Below the pieces are notes generated by a model, which was not told the origin of the DNA, did no database searches, and saw nothing but the letters and a program-made list of their open reading frames with translations. A DNA stretch of 51,325 nucleotides from a bacterium (GTDB lineage Bacteria; Gemmatimonadota; Gemmatimonadetes; Longimicrobiales; RSA9), in assembly GCA_003242735.1 (NCBI GenBank), contig QGVH01000026.1, positions 1 to 51,325 on the forward strand, written 5' to 3'. Numbering within the stretch: position 1 is the first letter of the stretch; each line of letters starts with the position of its first letter. Made by a program: the position numbers and the translations under genes. Below are positions 44,392-51,325 of this stretch, piece by piece.

Positions 44392-45501
44392 ATGTCCGAG
44401 TCCGAGCTGGCAGCGGTCCTCGAACTCTGCCTGTTGCCCGGGATCGGGAACGGGCAAAGGCTGCGCGAGCTGCTGCAGCGGTACGGCTCGGCGGAGGCCG
44501 CGCTCCACGCCCCGGCGGCCGAGGTGGGGGAGGAGGCCGTGCGCGTGCGGGGCTCGGTCCGGATCGCAGGGCGCGTACGGGCGTCCATGGCCGCGCTGCG
44601 CCGCCTCGACGTGCAGGTGCTGCACGAGACCGACCCGCGGTATCCCGCCCGCTTGATGCACCTCGAGGACCCGCCGCCGTTCCTCTTCGCCCGCGGACGG
44701 CTCGAGCTGCTGGAGCGGCCGGCGGTGGCGGTGGTGGGCTCGCGGGACTGCACGGAGTACGGCGAGTCGGTCGCGCGCTGGCTCACGGCCGGGCTCGCCA
44801 ACGCGGGCGTCGTCGTGGTGAGTGGCCTGGCCCGCGGGATCGACACGAGCGCGCACCTGGCCACGCTCGCGCTCGGGGGTGGGACGATCGCGGTGCTCGC
44901 TTCCGGCATCGACGTCCCGTATCCGCGGCGAAACGCGGCGTTGTACGAACGGATCGCGCGGGAGGGGCTGCTCCTGAGCGAGACGCCGCCGGGAACGCCG
45001 GCGTTGCCGTACCTGTTCCCCCGCCGCAATCGCCTGATCGCCGCACTGGCGCTGGGCGTCCTGGTGGTGGAAGCGGCGGAGGAGAGCGGGGCGCTCAGCA
45101 CGGCCCGTCATGCCGCGGACCTCGGCCGCGAGGTGATGGCCGTGCCCGGCCCCATCGGGCGGCGGACCAACAGCGGGACGAACCGGCTGCTGCGCGACGG
45201 CGCGACGATGGTCCTCGAGGTGCGCGACATCCTGGACGCCGTCGGGCTCGGGGCGCTGGCGCGCGCCGCGGCGAGGAGCGGAGCCGACCGTGGCCGGACG
45301 GACGCCGCCGACGAGCCGCCGGCCGGGCTCTCGCCCACCGGGGTGCGGGTGTGGCGCGCGCTCGGGACAGAGCCGGTCCACGTCGACGAGCTGGCAGACG
45401 CGTGCGGCGTGGCTGCCGGAACGCTGCTGAGCACGCTGCTCGAGCTGGAGCTGGCGGGCCATGTGCGGCAGGCGCCGGGCAGCCGCTACGCACGGGCGTG
45501 A
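44392..45501 (+). CDS. dprA: DNA-processing protein DprA
   Basis: DprA loads RecA on incoming single-stranded DNA in natural transformation. The 369-residue protein has an N-terminal SAM/HhH-like domain (ELCLLPGIGNGQRLRELLQ), the Rossmann core with AVVGSRDCTEYGES, VVSGLARGIDTSAHLATL and VLASGIDVPYPRRNAALYE, and a C-terminal winged helix (VHVDELADACGVAAGTLLST). Whether the organism is competent cannot be told; DprA is widespread. It lies 19 bp after obgE. Confidence 0.96.
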   Translation: MSESELAAVLELCLLPGIGNGQRLRELLQRYGSAEAALHAPAAEVGEEAVRVRGSVRIAGRVRASMAALRRLDVQVLHETDPRYPARLMHLEDPPPFLFARGRLELLERPAVAVVGSRDCTEYGESVARWLTAGLANAGVVVVSGLARGIDTSAHLATLALGGGTIAVLASGIDVPYPRRNAALYERIAREGLLLSETPPGTPALPYLFPRRNRLIAALALGVLVVEAAEESGALSTARHAADLGREVMAVPGPIGRRTNSGTNRLLRDGATMVLEVRDILDAVGLGALARAAARSGADRGRTDAADEPPAGLSPTGVRVWRALGTEPVHVDELADACGVAAGTLLSTLLELELAGHVRQAPGSRYARA

Positions 45502-45530
45502 GGGCGCGGGCCGACGGCGCCGCCGGGCAA

Positions 45531-45547
45531 CCGCCGCTCCGCGGCGG
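45531..45547 (+). other. Short hairpin before hemW
   Basis: CCGCCGC (45531-45537) pairs with GCGGCGG (45541-45547) around a TCC loop, 13 bases before the GTG of hemW and 29 bases after the dprA stop. No T-run; role unclear. Confidence 0.4.
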
Positions 45548-45560
45548 TGTACGATCCGAC

Positions 45561-46739
45561 GTGAACGGAGTCACGTCGGGAGCCCGAGGGACGGTGGTTC
45601 CGGCGCGGGAGCCGGACGCGCCGCGTGCGCTGTACGTGCACGTGCCGTTCTGCGCGCGGCGGTGCAGCTACTGCGACTTCGCGGTCGAGGCGGTGCGCCG
45701 GCCGCCAACGCGCGAGTGGCTGGATGCGATCGAGGCCGAGCTGCGGCTGCGCGTTGCCCGGGAGGGCCTCGGGCGCTTGTCGCTGGCGACGGTCTACGTC
45801 GGGGGCGGCACGCCGTCGCTGTTGGGCGTGGGCGCGCTCCCGGCGCTGCTGGACCGGATCGGCACGTACGCGGACATCGCGCCGGGAGCGGAGATCACGG
45901 CCGAGGCGAACCCGGAGAGCTTCACGGTTGCGCTGGCCCGTGACTGGCGGGCGGCCGGGATCAATCGCGTGAGCCTCGGCGCCCAGACGTTCCACGAGGG
46001 CGCGCTGCGCTGGATGGGCCGGCTCCACGGTGCGGACGGCCCGGCGCGGGCGGTGGCGGCGGCCCGCGAGGCGGGGTTCGACAACGTCAGCGTGGACCTG
46101 ATCTTCGGGCTCCCGGACCGGTTGGGTCGGGATTGGGGTGCGGACCTGGACCGGGCGCTGGGCCTGGAGCCGGAGCACGTGTCCTTGTACGGGCTCACGG
46201 CGGAACCCGGCGCGCCGTTGGGGCGTTGGGTGGCGGAGGGCCGCGAGCGGCTGCCGGACGAGGACACCTACGCCGCCCAATACCTGCTGGCGGCGGAGCG
46301 GCTGACGGCGGCGGGCTTCCGGCACTACGAGGTCTCGAACTTCGCGCGGCCCGGCCGGGAATCGCGGCACAACCAGGTCTACTGGTCTGGTGCGCCGTAC
46401 CTCGGCCTGGGGCCGGGGGCACACTCCTACCTGGCGGGCCGGCGGTGGTGGAACGTGCGCTCGTGGGCGGCGTACGCAGCGGCGTTGGGGCGGGGCGAGG
46501 TGCCCGAGGCAGGGGCGGAGACGGTGGAGGGAGCCGCAGCGCGTCTCGAGCGGACGTGGCTGGCGCTGCGGACCGATCAGGGCTTTCCGCTGGTCGCCGC
46601 GAGCCAGCGGCAGCGGCGGCTGGCGGCCCAGTGGGCGGAGCAGGGGTGGGCGGTGGTGATCGGGGACGTGCTCCGCCTGACACCCAGCGGGTGGCTCCTG
46701 CTGGACCGGCTCGCCGTGGAACTGGACGACGCGGCGTGA
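45561..46739 (+). CDS. hemW: Heme chaperone HemW-like radical SAM protein
   Basis: The 392-residue protein resembles HemW, formerly mistaken for coproporphyrinogen III dehydrogenase. The cluster motif is FCARRCSYCDF (C-x3-C-x2-C), lacking the extra Cys of true HemN. Other family blocks are YVGGGTPSLL, EANPESFT, NRVSLGAQTFHEGAL, VDLIFGLP, and RHNQVYWSGAPYLGLGPGAHSY. The C-terminal HemW domain carries ALRTDQGFPL. The GTG start leaves a ~20-residue tail before the fold. Confidence 0.93.
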   Translation: MNGVTSGARGTVVPAREPDAPRALYVHVPFCARRCSYCDFAVEAVRRPPTREWLDAIEAELRLRVAREGLGRLSLATVYVGGGTPSLLGVGALPALLDRIGTYADIAPGAEITAEANPESFTVALARDWRAAGINRVSLGAQTFHEGALRWMGRLHGADGPARAVAAAREAGFDNVSVDLIFGLPDRLGRDWGADLDRALGLEPEHVSLYGLTAEPGAPLGRWVAEGRERLPDEDTYAAQYLLAAERLTAAGFRHYEVSNFARPGRESRHNQVYWSGAPYLGLGPGAHSYLAGRRWWNVRSWAAYAAALGRGEVPEAGAETVEGAAARLERTWLALRTDQGFPLVAASQRQRRLAAQWAEQGWAVVIGDVLRLTPSGWLLLDRLAVELDDAA

Positions 46740-46780
46740 TGGGCGGCGTGCGGTGGCGCGGCGCGGGGCCGGCGCGCGGC

Positions 46781-46810
46781 TTGACGCGGATCCGGCCGTG
46801 GCGCGACATT
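46781..46810 (+). promoter_or_regulatory. Promoter candidate for hrcA-dnaJ
   Basis: TTGACG (46781-46786), 18 bases and GACATT (46805-46810) lie ~40 bp before the hrcA ATG. The -10 box is poor. I looked for the CIRCE operator (TTAGCACTC-N9-GAGTGCTAA) normally bound by HrcA and did not find it. Confidence 0.4.
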
Positions 46811-46851
46811 TTTCGTTGTCGTTTGGGCCTGTGCGACGCACGGACACGACG

Positions 46852-47937
46852 ATGAGCGGCGACGTGCTCACGGAACGCGAGCGACGGGTGCTCGAAGCGG
46901 TGATCCGCACGTACGTCGAAACGGCGGAGCCCGCGGGGAGCCGTGTCGTCGCGAAGAAGTACGCGCTGGGGGTTTCGCCCGCGACGGTCCGGAACACGAT
47001 GGCGGACCTTGAAGAGAAAGGCTTCCTCTACCACCCCCACGCCTCGGCCGGCCGCGTGCCGACGGACCGCGCGTACCGCTACTACGTGGACAGCATCATG
47101 CGCCCGGTCCGGCTGACCGCGGCGGAGCAGCGTCGCCTGAGGCGGGAGATCGGGGACGAGGAGGCCGCGGGCGCGCCGCTGGAGTGGCTGATCCGCCGTG
47201 CGACGCAGGCGCTGGGGCTCCTGACGGGCGAGCTGGGCGTGGCGATCGCGCCGCGTCTGGATGAGACGGTCCTGGAGAAGCTCGAGCTCGTCTCGGTGGC
47301 CAGCGACAAGGTGCTGCTCGTGTTGACGCTGGGCAGCGGGCGCATCCGTACGGTCTACGTGGACCTTCCGAGCTCGGTGCCGCCGGAGACGCTCGTCTCG
47401 GTGACGATGGTGCTGAACGAGCGGCTCGCCGGCCTGACGCTGGCGCAGGTGCGGCAGACCCTGCCGGAGCGGCTGCGGGACTCGGCGGCGCTGGATGACG
47501 CCTCGGCGACCGAGTTGCTCAACGTCTTCCTGCAGGCGGCCGAGGACGTGTTCGACAAGACCGGCGCGGACGCGCTGCACCTCGGCAATGCGAGCGTGCT
47601 GGCGAACCAGCCCGAGTTCTCGAGCGGGAGCAGCCTGAAGGGGCTGATCGAGCTGACGGAGCGACGGGAGCTGCTGGCCTCGGTCCTGGGTGATCGGGTG
47701 GGCACCCCATCGGTCCACATCACGATCGGCGGTGAGAACGCCGATCCGATGCTCACGCCGTTCACGCTGGTGACCTCGCCCTACCGGAGCGGCAGCCTGT
47801 CGGGGGTGATCGGCGTGATCGGGCCCACACGGATGTCGTACGAGAAGGTGGCCGCGATCGTGCGGTACACCAGCTTGCTGCTGTCCGAGCTGATGGGCGG
47901 GGAGGTGGACGCCCCCGACCACACGGTGGTGGCGTGA
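46852..47937 (+). CDS. hrcA: Heat-inducible transcription repressor HrcA
   Basis: HrcA binds the CIRCE element and represses chaperone genes. The 361-residue protein has the N-terminal winged helix (SGDVLTERERRVLEAVIRTY, VSPATVRNTMADLEEKGFLY), the GRVPTDRAYRYYVD block and the C-terminal domain ending GVIGVIGPTRMSYEKV. Neither grpE nor dnaK follows; dnaJ does. With no CIRCE in front of either gene in this window, its targets (for example groES or dnaK) must be elsewhere. Confidence 0.96.
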   Translation: MSGDVLTERERRVLEAVIRTYVETAEPAGSRVVAKKYALGVSPATVRNTMADLEEKGFLYHPHASAGRVPTDRAYRYYVDSIMRPVRLTAAEQRRLRREIGDEEAAGAPLEWLIRRATQALGLLTGELGVAIAPRLDETVLEKLELVSVASDKVLLVLTLGSGRIRTVYVDLPSSVPPETLVSVTMVLNERLAGLTLAQVRQTLPERLRDSAALDDASATELLNVFLQAAEDVFDKTGADALHLGNASVLANQPEFSSGSSLKGLIELTERRELLASVLGDRVGTPSVHITIGGENADPMLTPFTLVTSPYRSGSLSGVIGVIGPTRMSYEKVAAIVRYTSLLLSELMGGEVDAPDHTVVA

Positions 47938-48015
47938 TCGGCGGGACGGACGAGGCCGGCAGCGGCTGTGCGGGCCGGGTCCACCCGGGGACTCGCGCCC
48001 GGTGAAGGCGGACGG

Positions 48016-49185
48016 ATGAGAGACTACTACGAGATCCTGGGCGTTCCGCGGGATGCGGACACCGAAACGATCAAGAAGGCGTACCGCAAGCTCGCGCTGA
48101 AGTATCACCCGGATCGGAACAACGGGTCCAAGGAGGCCGAGGAGCGGTTCAAGGAGGCGACGGAGGCGTACGAGGTCCTCCGCGATCCGCAGAAGCGTGC
48201 GGCGTACGACAGGTACGGGCACGCCGGCGTGAAGGGTGCGGGCGCCGGCGCGGGCGGCTTCGGCGGCTTCGACTTCGCGGACGCCCTCGAGATCTTCATG
48301 CGCGACTTCGGCGGCTTCGGCTTCGAGGACCTGTTCGGCGGCCGGAGCACGCGCCGCGGGGCACGAAGCAGCCGGCGGCGGGGCAGCGACATCAGCGTCC
48401 GGGTCTCGCTGACGCTCGCCGAGGTCGCGGAGGGTGCGCGGAAGACGTTCGAGGTCCAGGTGCTGGACCCGTGCGAGGCGTGCGGCGGCACGGGTTCGGA
48501 GAACGGGGCGCCGCTGGTCCGTTGCCGGACGTGCGGTGGTGCGGGCGAGGTGCGGCGGGTCCAGCGGTCGATGCTGGGGCAGCTCGTGAGCGTCACGACG
48601 TGCCCCGACTGCCAGGGCGAAGGCCAGATCATTGAGCGCCTGTGCCCGGAGTGCGGCGGTCGCGGTGTCGAGCCCGTCAAGCGTACCTTCGCCGTGGAGG
48701 TGCCGCCCGGCGTTTCGAACGGCGACTATCTCACGCTGCGTGGGCAGGGCAACGCCGGCGTCCGTGGCGGTGCGCGGGGGGACATCATGGTCGTGCTCGA
48801 TGTCGAAGAAGACCCGCGCTTCGTCCGTGACGGCGCGGACCTCTACTACACGCTTCCGATCACGTTCAGTCAGGCGGCCCTGGGTGCCGAGGTCGAGGTC
48901 CCGACGGTGCACGGGATGGCGCGGCTCCGGATCCCGCCCGGCACGCAGTCCGGCCGGCTGCTGCGGATGACCGGCCGGGGGCTGCCGCGGTTGCACGGCG
49001 GTGGCCGGGGCGACCAGATCGTTCGCATCGTGGTCTGGACGCCGACGGAGCTGACGCGGGAGCAGGAGGCGTTGTTCCGTCGCCTCGCCGAGATCGAGAG
49101 CCCGCCGCCGGCGCAGCACCGGGAAGACGCCGGCGAGCAGGACCGCGGCTTCTGGAGCCGGGTGAAGAACGCGTTCAGTGCGTGA
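48016..49185 (+). CDS. dnaJ: Chaperone protein DnaJ
   Basis: DnaJ delivers substrates to DnaK and stimulates its ATPase. The 389-residue protein has a J domain with His31-Pro-Asp33, a Gly/Phe-rich region with GGFGGFDF, and four zinc motifs from Cys153 ([24 protein letters not shown]) to Cys210 (CPECGGRG), then the C-terminal substrate and dimer domains. Type I DnaJ. The next gene is separated by a terminator. Confidence 0.97.
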   Translation: MRDYYEILGVPRDADTETIKKAYRKLALKYHPDRNNGSKEAEERFKEATEAYEVLRDPQKRAAYDRYGHAGVKGAGAGAGGFGGFDFADALEIFMRDFGGFGFEDLFGGRSTRRGARSSRRRGSDISVRVSLTLAEVAEGARKTFEVQVLDPCEACGGTGSENGAPLVRCRTCGGAGEVRRVQRSMLGQLVSVTTCPDCQGEGQIIERLCPECGGRGVEPVKRTFAVEVPPGVSNGDYLTLRGQGNAGVRGGARGDIMVVLDVEEDPRFVRDGADLYYTLPITFSQAALGAEVEVPTVHGMARLRIPPGTQSGRLLRMTGRGLPRLHGGGRGDQIVRIVVWTPTELTREQEALFRRLAEIESPPPAQHREDAGEQDRGFWSRVKNAFSA

Positions 49186-49188
49186 GCG

Positions 49189-49210
49189 CGCCGGGGTGGA
49201 AGCCCCGGCG
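49189..49210 (+). terminator. Terminator after dnaJ
   Basis: CGCCGGGG (49189-49196) pairs with CCCCGGCG (49203-49210) around a TGGAAG loop, followed five bases later by TTTTCTT. It starts 4 bases after the dnaJ stop. Confidence 0.75.
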
Positions 49211-49349
49211 TCGCGTTTTCTTCCCTGGGCCGTCCTCCAACCTGCGTTCCCTCCGTATCGGTCACCCATTCCCGCGGCGCGGAGCCGGCTGGCCCGGCCG
49301 GACGAGCCGATCGATGCTCCTCAGCGGTCCACGTCCGGCGGCGGCCGGG

Positions 49350-49377
49350 TTTTTGAGCCGGCCGTGTGGCGTTAGAT
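49350..49377 (+). promoter_or_regulatory. Promoter of prmA
   Basis: TTTTGA (49350-49355), 16 bases and TAGATT (49372-49377, followed by G). The -10 box fits the local pattern well and the -35 box moderately. Transcription would start near 49384, leaving a ~110-nt leader. Confidence 0.5.
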
Positions 49378-49402
49378 TGCGTCGTTCACGGTCCGAGCGT
49401 CG

Positions 49403-49458
49403 GGCCGGCGCCGTGGCGCGAAGGGCGTGGCGCCGGCCGTGGGGACGGGGCAGTCCCC
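49403..49458 (+). other. Structured 5' leader of prmA
   Basis: Two hairpins lie in the leader: GGCCGGCGCC (49403-49412) with GGCGCCGGCC (49429-49438), a perfect 10-bp stem; and GGGGAC (49441-49446) with GTCCCC (49453-49458). Neither is followed by a T-run. Confidence 0.5.
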
Positions 49459-49494
49459 TCCGGCGTGGTTTCCGGGGAGCAGCGGTAAGCGGGC

Positions 49495-50361
49495 ATGGGT
49501 TCGGGCAAGTGGCTCGTGCTGCGCGTCGAGGCCGCGGACGCGGAGGCGCGCGCGTTGGCGGCCGAAGCGCTGATCGGACTGGGGGGCACCGCGGTCGAGG
49601 AGCGGGACAACGCCCTGGTGACGTACCTGGCCGCGCCGGCGGACCCGGAGGGGTTCCTGGCGGGGGCCGAGGAGCGGCTGCGGGCGGCGGCCGGACGCGA
49701 GTTCCGCCTGTCGTGGGCGTGGGAGGAGGACCAGGACTGGACGGAGCTCTGGCGACGCGGCCTCGACGCCCGACGGGTGGGGCGACGCCTCGTCGTCACG
49801 CCCCCCTGGATCCAGCCGGAGACGCAGCGCGGCGACGTCGTGATCGTCATCGATCCGGGGATGGCGTTCGGGACGGGGGAGCACGCCAGCACGCGGGGCG
49901 CGCTGCGGCTGTTGGAGTCGGCGGTGGCGCCGGGGGACCGCGTGCTGGACGTGGGCACGGGGAGCGGGATCCTGGCCATCGCGGCCGCGCGCCTCGGGGC
50001 GCGGGAGGTCCTGGCCGTGGAGAGCGATCCGGACGCGGTGACCAACGCGTCCGTCAACCTGGAGCGCAACGGCGTCGCGGAGCGGGTGGAGCTGCGGTGC
50101 GACGTCGTGGACGCCGCTTATCTGCGCGCGTTGGGTCCGCGGCGGTTCGATGTCATTGCAGCCAACATCCTGAGCGGCGTGCTGCTGCCGCTGCTCGGGG
50201 CGTTCCGGGAGTCGCTGGACGAGGGGGGGCGGGCGATCCTGGGGGGGATCCTGCGGGAGGAGGCGGAGAGGGTCGTCGCGGCGGCGCGGGAGTCCGGATT
50301 CGAGCTGGCGATGGTGGACGAAGAGGAGGAGTGGTGGTCCGGGCTGCTGCGGGTGGCGTAG
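49495..50361 (+). CDS. prmA: Ribosomal protein L11 methyltransferase PrmA
   Basis: PrmA trimethylates ribosomal protein L11. The 288-residue protein has an N-terminal substrate-recognition domain (about 1-75), the linker with WTELWRRGLDARRVG, the block VIDPGMAFGTGEHASTRGAL, the SAM motif VLDVGTGSGILAIAAARLGA and the ANILSGVLLPL motif. The protein is typical in length. The ATG at 49495 follows a weak ribosome site. Confidence 0.94.
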   Translation: MGSGKWLVLRVEAADAEARALAAEALIGLGGTAVEERDNALVTYLAAPADPEGFLAGAEERLRAAAGREFRLSWAWEEDQDWTELWRRGLDARRVGRRLVVTPPWIQPETQRGDVVIVIDPGMAFGTGEHASTRGALRLLESAVAPGDRVLDVGTGSGILAIAAARLGAREVLAVESDPDAVTNASVNLERNGVAERVELRCDVVDAAYLRALGPRRFDVIAANILSGVLLPLLGAFRESLDEGGRAILGGILREEAERVVAAARESGFELAMVDEEEEWWSGLLRVA

Positions 50362-50368
50362 GGGGCGA

Positions 50369-50406
50369 GCCGTCTGCCGGCGAGGCCCGAGGTACCGCCA
50401 GACGGC
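50369..50406. terminator. Inverted repeat between convergent prmA and the - strand gene
   Basis: GCCGTCTG (50369-50376) and CAGACGGC (50399-50406) are perfect complements with a 22-base loop, located between two convergent genes. It may end transcription from both sides. Confidence 0.5.
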
Positions 50407-50440
50407 ACCGCCGAGCGGTTTCCTACGCGGCGCCGGCGCG

Positions 50441-50980
50441 TCAGCGGTGGCCGGTCCGGGGTGGGGCGGGCGCCGGCGCGGCCGGCGTCTGGCCGGGGCG
50501 CGGCGCGGCGAGGTCCTCCAGGACGCGACGGATCTCCTCGGCCTGCCCGAGCGCCTCGACGACCTCGGCCTGGAGCTCGGGGTCGTCGGCGGCGCAGGAC
50601 CAGAGGTGGACGAGAGACTCCTGGAGCGTGCGGAGCACCGGCGCCGCCGGGTGTGCGGCGGCTGGCAGCGGAGGGAGCTCGACGTCCGGCGCCGCCAGGG
50701 CGACGCGCGGGCCAGGGTCGAGGCCGGCCTCGCGCAGCGCGTGCCGGTACTCGTCCTCGACGTCCGCAGACCAGGCGTCGCCGGACCAGGGCACGGGGAG
50801 CGGCTCGAGCAGGAGGAACAGGTCGGGTCGCCGCCGCAGACGCTCGTACAGTTGCGCGTACGTGCCGCAGCGGGGCCCCAGCTCCGCGACCAGGGCGGCG
50901 TGGATCCGGGTCAGCGGGACCATCGGATCGGGGTCGTTGCGGAGCAGCGTCAGGACGCGCTGCTCGATCTGGCTGACCAT
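50441..50980 (-). CDS. Hypothetical protein with possible N-terminal winged-helix domain
   Basis: I do not recognise the family. The 179-residue product begins MVSQIEQRVLTLLRNDPDP and its first ~60 residues (including LTRIHAALVAELGPRCGTYA and YERLRRRPDLFLLLEP) look like a small winged helix of the HARE/RNA polymerase delta type. The middle is Pro/Ala-rich and residues ~125-165 form an acidic helix (LQAEVVEALGQAEEIRRVLE). The ATG was chosen because a ribosome site GAGGAGGG lies 8 bases upstream; the open frame extends further but into poor sequence. It is divergent from the HIT gene, and no clear promoter was found in the 138-bp gap. Confidence 0.62.
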   Translation of the reverse strand: MVSQIEQRVLTLLRNDPDPMVPLTRIHAALVAELGPRCGTYAQLYERLRRRPDLFLLLEPLPVPWSGDAWSADVEDEYRHALREAGLDPGPRVALAAPDVELPPLPAAAHPAAPVLRTLQESLVHLWSCAADDPELQAEVVEALGQAEEIRRVLEDLAAPRPGQTPAAPAPAPPRTGHR

Positions 50981-51118
50981 ACGGCGGTACCCTCCTCGCG
51001 ATCGGGTGCGCACGATGGTGTGGCCAGTGGGGCGAAGCCATAGCGAGGGGGGCCGGGGCGAGGGCGGGGGCGAGGGACGTGCCCGGATGAGGCGGTGAAC
51101 CGAACGCTGGAGGGACTG

Positions 51119-51325
51119 GTGGCGAGCACGGAGTGCATCTTCTGCCGGATCGCGGCTGGGGAGATCCCGGCCAAGGTGGTGCGCGAGGACGAGCACACGA
51201 TCGCGTTCCGGGACATCAACCCCCAGGCACCGACGCACGTGCTGGTGATCCCGAAGCGGCACGTGCCCGCGGTGGACGCGCTGGAGGATGAGGACGCGGA
51301 GCTGATCGGGCGCGTGGTGCTTGCG
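51119..51325 (+). CDS. HIT family protein (3' truncated by window edge)
   Basis: Sixty-nine codons are visible before the right edge. The sequence CIFCRIAAGEIPAKVVRED, then AFRDINPQAPTHVLVIPKRH, is the start of an Hint-type histidine-triad protein, with zinc-site cysteines in CIFC. The HxHxH motif lies beyond the window. Such proteins are small nucleotide-phosphoramidate hydrolases. The GTG at 51119 follows GGAGGG by 4 bases; an in-frame GTG at 51095 is the alternative. Confidence 0.9.
   Translation, partial: MASTECIFCRIAAGEIPAKVVREDEHTIAFRDINPQAPTHVLVIPKRHVPAVDALEDEDAELIGRVVLA

Larger units (their letters stand above)
49186..49494 (+). other. 309-bp gap between dnaJ and prmA
   Basis: The gap holds a terminator right after dnaJ, a GC-rich stretch with no supportable gene (about 49225-49345), a promoter-like site and a structured leader for prmA, each listed separately. 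Confidence 0.6.

Noticed and set aside
44392..45501. dprA as evidence for a competence or defence island
   Set aside because: dprA is widespread, and its neighbours obgE and hemW are housekeeping genes.
46740..46851. CIRCE operator upstream of hrcA
   Set aside because: Neither TTAGCACTC nor GAGTGCTAA, nor a close variant, is visible by eye.

Overview
The window is chromosomal core DNA from a high-GC (by eye about 70%) diderm bacterium. A Gemmatimonadota-like organism fits best: outer-membrane genes (Tol-Pal, LptD, LolA, Lnt), several overlapping starts of the NTGA type, an inositol-phospholipid gene pair, and a -10 promoter element of the form TAnnTT(G) that recalls the FCB group. The phylum assignment is inference from gene content; no rRNA is present. 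I found no phage, insertion sequence, CRISPR, tRNA or rRNA. Nearly every gene is on the + strand; only a PpiD-like foldase and one small gene near the right end are on the - strand.

Layout. 1-3.4 kb: the end of a TolA/TonB-like gene, then tolB, pal and cpoB (Tol-Pal envelope system). 3.4-7.5 kb: nrdR, tatC and an LptD-like gene. 7.7-10.5 kb: hutH and hutI (histidine catabolism; hutU is not here). 10.5-14.6 kb: a long leader, a TPR protein, a long-chain polyprenyl diphosphate synthase, a DUF4321 membrane protein and tatA, ending in a strong bidirectional terminator. 14.7-16.5 kb (-): PpiD/SurA-like foldase. 16.7-22.5 kb: a large acidic TPR protein, aroQ, accB, accC (with a very large hairpin between the last two) and a comB-family phosphatase. 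22.5-25.9 kb: ftsK then a lolA-like gene, the same order as in E. coli. 26.0-33.6 kb: rimO, hemL, a SpoIID-domain lipoprotein, a small beta-barrel protein, a Gfo/Idh/MocA oxidoreductase and lnt. 33.7-38.3 kb: rpmE, prfA, prmC, a YlbF-family gene, a CDP-alcohol phosphatidyltransferase and myo-inositol-1-phosphate synthase. 38.4-43.3 kb: tmk, a CtpA protease, a TauE permease, a divergent DUF2064 protein and a carboxymuconolactone-decarboxylase-family protein. 43.3-51.3 kb: obgE, dprA, hemW, hrcA, dnaJ, prmA, a small - strand gene and the start of a HIT-family gene.

How the genes fit together. Many products serve the envelope: Lnt finishes lipoprotein N-acylation, LolA carries lipoproteins, Pal and CpoB are lipoproteins, LptD inserts LPS, Tat exports folded proteins, and PpiD and CtpA handle quality control at the inner membrane. 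The phosphatidyltransferase and inositol-phosphate synthase overlap and together predict an inositol phospholipid. A second theme is translation: L31, RF1 with its methylase PrmC, RimO, PrmA and Obg.

This is mostly ordinary housekeeping DNA and I do not see a clear new defence or mobile system. The best leads are a shared promoter grammar, a large GC-rich hairpin between accB and accC, a terminator-like hairpin at the very 5' end of the rpmE transcript, a roughly 65-residue insertion inside the RimO radical-SAM domain, a LolA that looks tethered to the inner membrane, and two TPR proteins with long acidic linkers.
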